The notes beneath the pieces were generated by a model, which saw nothing but the letters and a program-made list of their open reading frames with translations, was not told the DNA's origin and searched no databases. The translations under genes and the position numbers were made by a program. Of a stretch of DNA of 8,615 nt, positions 1 through 7,068 are shown piece by piece. The DNA is from Gudongella sp964604145 (GTDB taxonomy: Bacteria; Bacillota; Clostridia; Tissierellales; Tissierellaceae). The DNA lies in NCBI GenBank assembly GCA_964604145.1, contig CAZRXS010000057.1, forward strand, positions 1 to 8,615, given 5' to 3'. Positions within the stretch are counted from its first letter, which is position 1; each line of letters opens with the position of its first letter.

Positions 1-58
1 TGGATATTGTGGGCAAGTCTGTGGAAATCGTCATTTCTTAGCTTTTGTGTGTGGATAG
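1..58 (+). other. possible cluster of DnaA-box-like words at the window edge
   Basis: Three nonamers resemble TGTGGATAA, the reverse complement of the DnaA box TTATCCACA: TGTGGGCAA at 8-16 (7/9), TGTGGAAAT at 20-28 (7/9) and TGTGGATAG at 50-58 (8/9). A fourth, TGGATAT at 1-7, may be completed by bases outside the window. They face the same way and an AT-rich stretch (61-118) follows. The alternative is that 3-41 is the tail of a truncated upstream gene: the third frame reads DIVGKSVEIVIS then a TAG stop. Neither reading can be settled here, and the genes nearby are not a classical oriC neighbourhood. Confidence 0.22.
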
Positions 59-62
59 ACTC

Positions 63-91
63 TTGATAATTGTTAAAATATAAGTTAAAGT
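63..91 (+). promoter_or_regulatory. candidate promoter for the aromatic acid exporter family gene
   Basis: TTGATA (63-68) and TAAAGT (86-91) are separated by 17 bp, the optimal sigma-A spacing, 39 bp before the ATG at 131. The -10 is a poor match. TATACT at 102-107 is a better -10 but has no -35 at the right distance. In such AT-rich DNA, chance matches are common. Confidence 0.3.
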
Positions 92-117
92 ATAGAGACA
101 ATATACTAATAATTGAT

Positions 118-124
118 AAGAGGT
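118..124 (+). promoter_or_regulatory. ribosome binding site that fixes the start at 131
   Basis: AAGAGGT lies 6 nt before the ATG at 131. The longer reading frame begins at a TTG at 113, upstream of this site, so the Shine-Dalgarno sequence would then sit inside the gene. The ATG at 131 is therefore the better start. Confidence 0.7.
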
Positions 125-130
125 AAGCTT

Positions 131-1039
131 ATGAAATTAAAAAAATATAAAGTTGGGATGAGAACAATTAAAACTGGTCTTGCAGTTGCAATTGGTCTTT
201 TTATCGCTGAACTATTGGGTTTAAATAGTCCGCTATTTGTGGGAATAGGCGCTATAAGTACTATGCAGGCATCAGTATCACAATCATTTGTAATGGGTAA
301 AAATAGGATATTGGCAACGGTTATGGGAGCATTGGTTGCAATTATAATAGAATTTCTATTTCCCAAAAATGTAATATTTCTAGGCTTTGGAATTATTATA
401 ATTATTCAAATATTAAATATTCTAGGATGGAAGAATTCAGTATCCCTTGCTGCTATAGTCTTTATTGCAGTTTCTTTAAAAACAGATGTTCCAATTATAA
501 GCTCTGCCTTAAATAGAGTTTTAGATACCTTCGTAGGAATTGTAGTTGGAGTTTTAGTAAACTACTTTATCGCCACTCCAAATATCGATAAACTTTTTAA
601 TTCATTTAGAGATGAGTTTCTTTTCAAGGCAAAAGATTATGCTTATAAGCTAGCAGTTGCTAAATCAACAATAGATATAGCTAGTTTAAGAGAGGACCTT
701 GCAGAGCTTGAAAATTTACAAGTTTTAATTGAAGATGAAACGAAAATTAATATTTCAAAAAATAAAGAACGAATTCATTCTGCTATCACATTGCATAAAA
801 TCCAAGATATTTACAGTAATCTTTCATCGCTTGAGATTATGAAGCATGTTGGAACCCTAAGTCCAGCTAATTTAAAGCTTATTGAACAAGTTTACGATAT
901 ACAATGCATTTGGAGCGAAAAAGAAATTGTTTCAGAAGAAGATATTATATTTAACTACCACCTTGAAAAAGTGTTAATGGATTTATTGCTATTTAAAGAA
1001 GAAGGAAAAGACAATTCACAAATCACAAATCACAATTAA
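131..1039 (+). CDS. aromatic acid exporter family (FUSC-like, DUF939-type) membrane protein
   Basis: 302 aa from the ATG at 131, which has a well-placed ribosome binding site. The N-terminal half (about residues 12-147) is almost wholly hydrophobic and divides into about six membrane segments: roughly 12-30, 33-52, 59-77, 80-98, 101-117 and 126-147. The opening RTIKTGLAV, the central NSPLFVGIGAI and the segment NRVLDTFVGIVVGVLVNYFI match the ArAE_1/FUSC-type family. Residues about 150-302 are hydrophilic and helical (for example LREDLAELENLQVLIEDE), as in the family's cytoplasmic C-terminal domain. Some relatives (E. coli AaeB) export aromatic acids, but most Firmicute members are uncharacterised, so the substrate is unknown. 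The length is usual for this short Gram-positive form. It appears to be monocistronic, or the last gene of its unit, because 131 bp separate it from the next gene. The last residues (SQITNHN) are encoded by a 7-bp tandem repeat, so the extreme C-terminus may be repeat-derived. Confidence 0.85.
   Translation: MKLKKYKVGMRTIKTGLAVAIGLFIAELLGLNSPLFVGIGAISTMQASVSQSFVMGKNRILATVMGALVAIIIEFLFPKNVIFLGFGIIIIIQILNILGWKNSVSLAAIVFIAVSLKTDVPIISSALNRVLDTFVGIVVGVLVNYFIATPNIDKLFNSFRDEFLFKAKDYAYKLAVAKSTIDIASLREDLAELENLQVLIEDETKINISKNKERIHSAITLHKIQDIYSNLSSLEIMKHVGTLSPANLKLIEQVYDIQCIWSEKEIVSEEDIIFNYHLEKVLMDLLLFKEEGKDNSQITNHN
1017..1037 (+). repeat. three-copy 7-bp tandem repeat at the 3' end of the exporter gene
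   Basis: CACAAAT is repeated at 1017-1023 and 1024-1030, then CACAATT at 1031-1037. The array runs through the last codons and touches the TAA stop (1037-1039). It is followed by ATTAAGAAT (1035-1043), a word that recurs at 1062-1070 and at 4089-4097. This looks like a short AT-rich repeat that has extended the coding end, though slippage in AT-rich DNA would give the same appearance. Confidence 0.6.
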
Positions 1040-1091
1040 GAATACAATTTATGAATAAAGGATTAAGAATGTAGGGATAAAACTTATTGGG

Positions 1092-1097
1092 TATAAT
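1092..1097 (+). promoter_or_regulatory. candidate -10 box for the S9 peptidase gene
   Basis: A perfect TATAAT lies 73 bp before the ATG at 1171, in the 131-bp gap after the exporter gene. No good -35 sits at 16-18 bp upstream (positions 1069-1074 read ATGTAG) and the TGG before it is one base off the extended -10 register. A second weak -10 (TATAAA) is at 1136-1141. The gap holds no clear terminator hairpin, so read-through from the exporter gene is also possible. Confidence 0.35.
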
Positions 1098-1170
1098 AAT
1101 ATATATAACAAAAATGTTTTTACCTTTGTAGATAGTATAAAGCTAATATATTTAAAAACGGAGGCTAGTT

Positions 1171-3168
1171 ATGGAGAGTTTGAAACTTGCAGATTTTACA
1201 GATTATAAGTCATTGTCAAATCCAATGTTTTCACCAAACGGAGAGAATTTAGCATTTAATGTTCATAGCATAGACTTAGAGGATAACAAATACAATACAG
1301 ATATTTTTATTTGGAATAAAAAAAAAGGAATAAAAAAATTAACTAGCTTTGGAGATAGTGAAGGTTTTTTATGGAAAGACAATGATACAATTCTCTTTAA
1401 ATCTTTTAGGGATAAAAAAGATAAAGAAAAAAAAGCTAATGGCTATCCTCTTTCTCCATACTATGAGATAGCTACTGATGGGGGAGAGGCTAAAAAATTT
1501 TTCCAAATTCCTCTTAATATTTCATCTTTATATAAATTGTATGACGACAAATATCTTCTTATAGCCGACTTTGAACAAAGTTTAGGAGATTTTTGGAAAT
1601 ACACAGAACATAAAGAACAATCTAAAATAGATAAGCTAAAAGAAGATAAGTCATATGAAATTTTAGATGAGATACCATTTTGGTCAAATAATAAGGGCTT
1701 TACAAATAAAAAGAGAAACCGTTTATACCTGTATTCAGTAAAAAATAATGAATTAAAAAAACTAACAGATGAATTTACAAATGTTATTTCTGTTTCCATA
1801 AACAAAGATAAAACAAAGGCCCTTGTAATATGTTCTTCTTTTATAGATAAAATGAACATTTACAATGATTTGTTCCAAGTTCAAATAGAACCATTTCACC
1901 TTGAAAAAATCTCTCCTATTAAAAAATTTAAATATACTTATGCTGACTATATTGATGATAAAATAATATTTTTTGGGTCCGATATGAAGGAATATGGAGT
2001 AAATGAAAATCCTAAAATTTATTTAACTCACGATTTAGGAAAAACATATGTGAAAATTGCTGAACCAGATATTTCAACTCTCAACTCAGTAAATTCAGAT
2101 ACTAGGTATGGTAAAGGTCTTACATTTAAAGTAGATGGAGATTACCTATATTTTATTGCTACAAAAGTTTATTCTTCAGATTTATTCCGAGTCTCAATTA
2201 ATGGAAAAGTTGAGCAATTATTAAAAAAAGAAGGCTCAGTTGATTCTTTTGATATATACAATGAAGAAGTTATTTATGTAGCATTAAGAGATCTTTATTT
2301 ACAAGAACTATATAGCTTTAAAGAAAAAGAAACCAAGCTAAGCAGTTTTAATCAATGGGTAAATGACACAAAAACGCTTTCAAAAGCTGAAAAACTTTCC
2401 ATAGAAACAGAAGATGGAAAAATCACTGGATGGATTCTCCCTCCAGTTAATTTAGAAAAAGATAAGAAATATCCTGGAATTCTATATATTCATGGTGGTC
2501 CGAAAACTGTATTTGGAACTGTATTTATTCATGAGCTCCAAGTCCTTGCAAATAATGGTTATTTTGTGTTTTTCCTTAACCCAAGGGGAAGTGATGGTTA
2601 CGGAAACCAATTTGCAGATATAAGAGGAAAGTATGGCACATTAGATTATTCTGATATAATGGATTTTGTCGATAGTGTTTTAGAGGACTACCCTACTATC
2701 TCTCAAGCTAAATTGGGTGTTGCAGGAGGCTCTTATGGTGGTTATATGACAAACTGGATAATAGGACATACCAATCGGTTTAAAGCCGCTGTATCGCAAA
2801 GAAGCATCTCAAATTGGCTTTCTTTTTTTGGAAATTCAGATATTGGCTACTACTTTACTCCTGACCAAACAAGAGCAACACCTTGGGATAATCAAGAAGT
2901 GCTTTGGAATAATTCTCCACTCAAATATGCAGATCGAGTTGAAACCCCAACTTTATTTATACATTCACAAGATGATTATAGGTGTTGGCTACCTGAAGGA
3001 ATACAGATGTTTACTGCATTAAAATACCATGGAGTTGAATCAAAGATGGTGATATTTAAGGACGAAAATCATGAACTTTCCCGTTCAGGTAAGCCAAAAG
3101 CAAGAATAAAAAGAATGGAAGAAATTATAGAATGGTTCGATAAATTCCTTAAAAGAAAGCAAACTTAA
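1171..3168 (+). CDS. S9 family serine peptidase (prolyl oligopeptidase / acylaminoacyl peptidase type)
   Basis: 665 aa, starting 6 nt after a strong GGAGG (1160-1164). Residues 1 to about 400 form a beta-propeller-like region with TolB/DPP-type blades (for example FSPNGENLAF near residue 21). Residues about 410-665 are the alpha/beta-hydrolase domain. The catalytic triad is visible: Ser521 in GGSYGGYM, Asp602 in HSQDDYRCW, and His634 in DENHELSRSG. HGGP (441-444) provides the oxyanion region, and NPRGSDGYG follows at about residues 470-478. Family members cleave short peptides, removing N-terminal dipeptides or acylated residues; the propeller limits access to small substrates. The exact specificity cannot be read from sequence. 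There is no signal peptide or membrane segment, so it should act in the cytoplasm, most likely in peptide turnover. Length and motifs are typical of the S9C-like group and the gene looks intact. The YihY gene begins 13 bp after the stop, so the two are probably co-transcribed, with no obvious functional link. Confidence 0.95.
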   Translation: MESLKLADFTDYKSLSNPMFSPNGENLAFNVHSIDLEDNKYNTDIFIWNKKKGIKKLTSFGDSEGFLWKDNDTILFKSFRDKKDKEKKANGYPLSPYYEIATDGGEAKKFFQIPLNISSLYKLYDDKYLLIADFEQSLGDFWKYTEHKEQSKIDKLKEDKSYEILDEIPFWSNNKGFTNKKRNRLYLYSVKNNELKKLTDEFTNVISVSINKDKTKALVICSSFIDKMNIYNDLFQVQIEPFHLEKISPIKKFKYTYADYIDDKIIFFGSDMKEYGVNENPKIYLTHDLGKTYVKIAEPDISTLNSVNSDTRYGKGLTFKVDGDYLYFIATKVYSSDLFRVSINGKVEQLLKKEGSVDSFDIYNEEVIYVALRDLYLQELYSFKEKETKLSSFNQWVNDTKTLSKAEKLSIETEDGKITGWILPPVNLEKDKKYPGILYIHGGPKTVFGTVFIHELQVLANNGYFVFFLNPRGSDGYGNQFADIRGKYGTLDYSDIMDFVDSVLEDYPTISQAKLGVAGGSYGGYMTNWIIGHTNRFKAAVSQRSISNWLSFFGNSDIGYYFTPDQTRATPWDNQEVLWNNSPLKYADRVETPTLFIHSQDDYRCWLPEGIQMFTALKYHGVESKMVIFKDENHELSRSGKPKARIKRMEEIIEWFDKFLKRKQT

Positions 3169-3181
3169 AAATGGTGGTAAA

Positions 3182-4093
3182 ATGAAAAAATATTTAAAAA
3201 TAGCAATGCAAAAAAAACCATTTATATTCTTAGACCAGCTAGTTTATAGGGTTAGTACCCACCATATTACTGGAGGTGGCGCAGCTCTTACATATTTCTT
3301 GGTCTTATCAGTGTTCCCATTTTTAATTGTGCTATTAAATGTGCTTAGTTACACCCCTTTAGGAAGTGTGGATGTAATCCTAGATATGATTAAATACATA
3401 CCAGTAGACATACAAAAAATAATTGAAGGCTTTGTTACCGATGTAGTTTCTGGTAGTTCACAAGGACTTCTTTCAGTCGCAGCAATTGGTGGTATTTGGA
3501 CAGCATCCAGTGGAGTAAGGGCAATTATTAGGTCTTTAAATGAAGCTTATGAATGTAGTGACAATAGATCTTTTCTAAAGCAAAGGGGATTAAGCATGTT
3601 TTTTACAGTTGCTCTTATAATAATGATAGTAATTGTATTTATAACCCTTGTCTTAGGAAAATTATTAGGTCAGTTGGTATTTGAATTTTTAAATATAACA
3701 ACTTATTTCCTTGCGATTTGGAATTATTTAAGATTTATAATCCCATTGTTATTTATGATTTTAACCTTTGCTCTGCTTTACAAATACGGTCCTAATGTTG
3801 ATGGGAGACGTTCTATCTCATTAAAAGAAACCTTGCCAGGAGCTATATTCTCGTCATTGGGTTGGATATTAATTTCAACTTTATTCTCCTTTTATGTGTC
3901 AAATTTTGGAAAATATTCTGTTACCTATGGAAGTCTTGGAGGAGTAATAGTACTACTAGTGTGGCTGTTTATAAGTAGTATTATGATTATATTAGGCGGA
4001 GAAATTAATGCCACTCTTGAAAGTTTAAAAAAAAGAGATTATGCTATGGATACAGAAAGATCATTTGTAAAAAAACTATTAGAAAATAATTAA
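3182..4093 (+). CDS. YihY/BrkB family inner membrane protein
   Basis: 303 aa. The ATG follows a GGTGG ribosome binding site (3173-3177) by 4 nt. The family signature is seen in ITGGGAALTYFLVLSVFPFLIVLL (about residues 30-52), in GGIWTASSGVRAIIRSLNEAY (103-123) and in the C-terminal TYGSLGGVIVLLVWLFISS followed by LGGEINATLE (248-280). About six membrane segments are visible: 36-55, 94-113, 140-165, 180-200, 219-240 and 250-272. A charged N-terminus and a basic cytoplasmic tail flank them. The family was once called ribonuclease BN by mistake; true RNase BN is a different protein. BrkB of Bordetella was linked to serum resistance, but the biochemical role of the family is not established. The gene lies 13 bp downstream of the S9 peptidase gene and converges on comF with 21 bp between the stop codons. 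Confidence 0.93.
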   Translation: MKKYLKIAMQKKPFIFLDQLVYRVSTHHITGGGAALTYFLVLSVFPFLIVLLNVLSYTPLGSVDVILDMIKYIPVDIQKIIEGFVTDVVSGSSQGLLSVAAIGGIWTASSGVRAIIRSLNEAYECSDNRSFLKQRGLSMFFTVALIIMIVIVFITLVLGKLLGQLVFEFLNITTYFLAIWNYLRFIIPLLFMILTFALLYKYGPNVDGRRSISLKETLPGAIFSSLGWILISTLFSFYVSNFGKYSVTYGSLGGVIVLLVWLFISSIMIILGGEINATLESLKKRDYAMDTERSFVKKLLENN

Positions 4094-4114
4094 GAATTAG
4101 ACAAAGTCAAATTC

Positions 4115-4759
4115 CTATAATTTTGTAGAAATAAGTGCAAGTCCAGTTACACTATCTGCACCAGCTCCTAAAAGTTCCTTTGCACTTAGGTTAAGTGTAG
4201 TCCCAGTAGTTACTAAATCATCTATAAGAAGTATCTTTTTTCCTCTAATAAGCTCCGAATTCTTAATACTAAATGAATTATCCAGATTATGTCTTCTCGC
4301 CAAACTTGAAAGCTTGTTTTGTTCCTTGGTCCATTTTGACTTGATTAAAACTTTATTTAAAATTGGCTTATTTAAATTCCCTCCAAGGGCATTGGCCAAT
4401 AAATAAGCTTGATTATACCCTCTCCTAGCCTCTTTTCTCCAGTGAATTGGTACATATAAAATACAATCAAAATCATAAATTTGCTTCTCTTTTATTGTCT
4501 TTAATAAATAGCTGCTAAAAGGTGAGTAAAGATAAGACTTATCTTGGAATTTGAACTTATGGAAAAAATCTCTTGTGAAATTATTATAAAATAAGGAAAC
4601 ATAGCAGTCTTTTATATAAGGACTATCCAATTTACATTCTCCATGGATCTCTTCAATCCTAGCTCTGCATTCGCTACACAAAAAGTGTTCAATATAGTTT
4701 GTTTCATCTTTACAGAAAAAACAAAGGTCTTTTGTTGGAAAAATTAATTTATTTAACAT
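4115..4759 (-). CDS. comF: ComF family protein (phosphoribosyltransferase-like)
   Basis: 214 aa. The N-terminus has a four-cysteine, zinc-finger-like pair of knuckles (Cys13, Cys16, Cys28, Cys31) typical of ComF/GntX proteins. The C-terminal half is a type I phosphoribosyltransferase fold. VPIHWRKEARRGYNQAYLLA (103-122) is the ComF hallmark segment, and KILLIDDLVTTGTTL (175-189) is the PRPP-binding loop with its acidic pair Asp180-Asp181. In Bacillus subtilis and Haemophilus, ComF is needed for DNA uptake during transformation, probably in handling incoming single-stranded DNA; in many clostridia only this gene of the comF locus is kept and its role is unclear. The ATG is preceded by AGGAGA, whose first bases are part of the TAG stop of recD2 9 bp upstream. 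Translation is therefore probably coupled to recD2, which fits a shared role in single-stranded DNA handling (inference). Confidence 0.92.
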   Translation of the reverse strand: MLNKLIFPTKDLCFFCKDETNYIEHFLCSECRARIEEIHGECKLDSPYIKDCYVSLFYNNFTRDFFHKFKFQDKSYLYSPFSSYLLKTIKEKQIYDFDCILYVPIHWRKEARRGYNQAYLLANALGGNLNKPILNKVLIKSKWTKEQNKLSSLARRHNLDNSFSIKNSELIRGKKILLIDDLVTTGTTLNLSAKELLGAGADSVTGLALISTKL

Positions 4760-4768
4760 TAGATTCTC

Positions 4769-6994
4769 CTATTTGTGAATTTCTTTTAAAAGCCTAAAGT
4801 AGCTGGTAATTTTTTTATCAAGTGAAGAATACCTCCTTGAAATTAAATTGTTTCTTATCATCTGAGAAATATATCTTTTTTCTCCAACCAATACAACTAA
4901 ATCTCTTGCTCTTGTTATAGCAGTATAAAACAAATTTCTGGTCAATAGCATTGGCGGCCCACTCCATGCTGGAATTATTACAGCAGGAAATTCACTGCCT
5001 TGAGATTTGTGAATTGTTGTTGCATACGCAAGTTTTAATTCATCTGCCTGCTTAAACTCATAAAAAACTCTTTTCCCATCTTCAAACAAAACTTTTATTA
5101 TGCCTTCTTCATCATCTATCTCTTCTATATATCCAAAATCGCCGTTAAAGACTCCTGTTCCTTCCTCTGTCACATAGTTATTTTCAACGACTTCCCAAGT
5201 AATTTGATAATTATTTTTTACCTGCATAATCTTGTCACCTTCTCGAAAAACTTCTTCCCCAAATCTTCTTTCTCGTTTCGATTCAGATTTTGGATTTAAT
5301 ACTTTCTGAAGTTCTTCATTTAGCTTAACTACGCCTAAATCTCCTTTTCTCATAGGAGATAAAACCTGAATATCTTTTAGTGGATGAAATCCATAAAACT
5401 TAGGTAGTCTTTCAGAGCAAAGATTAGTAATAGTCTGTAAGATTTCACCTGGGCTTTTATTGTGTATAAAAAAGAAGTCCTTATCTTTCTCGTTTACAAG
5501 TGGATTTTTACCCTTATTTACAAGATGTGCATTTAAGGTTATCATACTTGCTTCACCTTGCCTAAATATCTCATCAAGATGGAGAACTTTTATAACCCCT
5601 GAATTAATAATATCTTTAAGTACATTTCCAGCTCCAACAGATGGCAATTGGTCTACATCTCCTACCAGTATAAGCCTTGTGCCCATCCTGATAGCCTTTA
5701 GTAGTTGACTCATCAATATTATATCAATCATTGAAAGCTCATCTATTATTATTACATCGCAATCAAGAGGGGAATCTTCATCCCTATTAAATCCTGACTC
5801 TTCGTTTGCAAAAGAAATCTCAAGCAGTCTATGAATTGTCTTTGCCTCTCTATTTGTTGTTTCTGTTATTTTCTTTGCAGCTCTTCCAGTTGGCGCCGCT
5901 AAAAGCACCTCTTTCTTTTCAAATTCCATAATCTTTATAATTGCATTTATTATAGTCGTTTTTCCTGTTCCTGGTCCTCCTGTTATAACACAAACTCCAT
6001 TTTGGATTGAACTTTTAATTGCAGAAATTTGTTTCTCTCCAAATTTTATCTCACTCTCCTTTTCAATATCACTAATAACTTTATCAACATCTAAACTTAT
6101 CTCACTTTGTTCCGATAGACTAAGCTCAACCAAAGACTTGGCTACATTATTTTCAGCGACATGGTAGGGCATATAATAAACCAAGTTTTTTTCATCTTCT
6201 CTTGTCATGAAAAAGCTTTGTGAAAATAGCAGTGAGCTTAATTCAACTTTAACAAGATCCCTTGAAACCTGAATCATCATAGAAGTTTTTTCTAATAATT
6301 CTTCTTCTGGTAGATAGCAGTGTCCCTCCCCTGCAGCATTTAAAATAATATACTTAAGGGCTGCTCTTATTCTATATGGTGAATCTGAACTTACACCCAT
6401 TTTCCTAGCAATATCATCTGCTGAACGAAAGCCTATCCCATAGATATCTTCGGCAAGCCTATATGGATTTTCTCTAATTACTTTTAGTGTATCATTGCCA
6501 TACTGCTTATATATCTTCATACTTTGATTTGCGGAAATATTAAACTCTTGAAGAGCTACAACAACTTCTCTAGCTTCTCTTTGTTCATCAAAACTCTGCA
6601 TTATCTTTTCAAGTTTTTTCTTTCCAATACCATCTATCTCTAGTAATCTTTCAGGGTAGTATTGAATAATATCAAGAGCCTTATCTCCAAATCTATCTAC
6701 AATTTTTTCAGCAGTCTTTGGCCCAATATTTGGAATTAGTCCAGAAGCCAAATAGTTTTTAATTCCAATAACAGAAGATGGCATAATAGATTTTATTTGT
6801 TCAAACTTAAATTGTTCTCCAAATTTATCATGGTATGTAAAATAACCCTCTAATAAAACAGGTTCGTCCTTTCTAATAAATGTTGCAATTCCAACGATAG
6901 TAATGCTACCTTCTTCAGTATATAATTTTGCAACAGTATAGCCATTTTCTTCATTTCTATATACAATATCTTCAATAATCCCTTGTATTTCCAT
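4769..6994 (-). CDS. recD2: RecD2-type ATP-dependent DNA helicase (SF1B, 5'-3')
   Basis: 741 aa, within the RecD2 range (about 715 in Deinococcus, about 800 in B. subtilis YrrC). The start is fixed by GGAGGT (7001-7006) 6 nt before the ATG. The N-terminal region (residues 1 to about 75) is an OB-like domain. It is followed by helix-hairpin-helix DNA-binding segments, GLIPNIGPKTAEKIV (85-99) and LEIDGIGKKKLEKI (118-131), and a further one near GIGFRSADDIARKMG (186-200). Helicase motifs run in order: Walker A GGPGTGKTT (339-347), Walker B IIIDELSM (415-422), GDVDQLPSVGAG (445-456), SPMRKGDLG (546-554), TIHKSQGSEFP (660-670) and YTAITRARDLVVLVG (690-704). No RecB/RecC partner is visible, as expected for RecD2, which acts alone in replication-fork and mismatch-linked repair in the cases studied. 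The first gene of a recD2-comF unit downstream of metK. Confidence 0.96.
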   Translation of the reverse strand: MEIQGIIEDIVYRNEENGYTVAKLYTEEGSITIVGIATFIRKDEPVLLEGYFTYHDKFGEQFKFEQIKSIMPSSVIGIKNYLASGLIPNIGPKTAEKIVDRFGDKALDIIQYYPERLLEIDGIGKKKLEKIMQSFDEQREAREVVVALQEFNISANQSMKIYKQYGNDTLKVIRENPYRLAEDIYGIGFRSADDIARKMGVSSDSPYRIRAALKYIILNAAGEGHCYLPEEELLEKTSMMIQVSRDLVKVELSSLLFSQSFFMTREDEKNLVYYMPYHVAENNVAKSLVELSLSEQSEISLDVDKVISDIEKESEIKFGEKQISAIKSSIQNGVCVITGGPGTGKTTIINAIIKIMEFEKKEVLLAAPTGRAAKKITETTNREAKTIHRLLEISFANEESGFNRDEDSPLDCDVIIIDELSMIDIILMSQLLKAIRMGTRLILVGDVDQLPSVGAGNVLKDIINSGVIKVLHLDEIFRQGEASMITLNAHLVNKGKNPLVNEKDKDFFFIHNKSPGEILQTITNLCSERLPKFYGFHPLKDIQVLSPMRKGDLGVVKLNEELQKVLNPKSESKRERRFGEEVFREGDKIMQVKNNYQITWEVVENNYVTEEGTGVFNGDFGYIEEIDDEEGIIKVLFEDGKRVFYEFKQADELKLAYATTIHKSQGSEFPAVIIPAWSGPPMLLTRNLFYTAITRARDLVVLVGEKRYISQMIRNNLISRRYSSLDKKITSYFRLLKEIHK

Positions 6995-7018
6995 ATGCTC
7001 ACCTCCAATACTAAATCA

Positions 7019-7049
7019 ATTATAACAAAAACCTGCCATAATATCACAA
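7019..7049 (-). promoter_or_regulatory. candidate extended -10 promoter for recD2-comF
   Basis: On the - strand TGTTATAAT gives a perfect -10 (7019-7024) with the TG of an extended -10. TTGTGA (7044-7049) is a possible weak -35 at a long 19-bp spacing. Transcription would start near 7012, about 5 nt before the recD2 ribosome binding site. The TG comes from the end of the metK terminator's U-tract, and the -35 lies in the terminator loop. Confidence 0.55.
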
Positions 7050-7062
7050 AATATTAGGCAGG
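7027..7062 (-). terminator. intrinsic terminator of metK
   Basis: Beginning 6 nt after the metK stop, CCTGCC-TAATAT pairs with ATATTA-T-GGCAGG, giving about 12 base pairs with one bulged T and the loop TTTGTG. Five Ts follow (7027-7031). The GC-rich base and U-tract make this a convincing Rho-independent terminator on the - strand. On the + strand only an imperfect T-run follows the hairpin and no gene reads into it from the left. Confidence 0.9.
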
Positions 7063-7068
7063 ACCCTT

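Noticed and set aside
1..35. Start of a leftward gene on the - strand (ATG near 35, reads MTISTDLPTIS)
   Set aside because: There is no ribosome binding site before the ATG and too little sequence to judge.
3..41. Tail of an upstream + strand gene (reads DIVGKSVEIVIS then TAG)
   Set aside because: Only 12 codons are visible, with no recognisable family, so it is not listed as a gene. It remains a possible explanation of the left edge.
1461..1859. 132-codon open frame on the - strand inside the S9 peptidase gene
   Set aside because: It is fully contained in a gene with an intact catalytic triad, has no ribosome binding site of note and a low-complexity, Phe/Ser-rich translation typical of an antisense shadow.
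1171..4093. S9 peptidase plus YihY gene as a novel toxin or defence pair
   Set aside because: Both are common housekeeping-type families with intact standard motifs. There are no mobile-element marks or other defence genes nearby, and co-transcription alone does not support such a role.
4094..4135. Possible bidirectional terminator between the YihY gene and comF
   Set aside because: The only pairings are short AT-only stems with a bulge, without a following T-run on either strand.
5460..5708. 82-codon + strand open frame inside recD2
   Set aside because: Antisense to conserved helicase motifs (Walker B to the GDVDQLP region), with no family resemblance.
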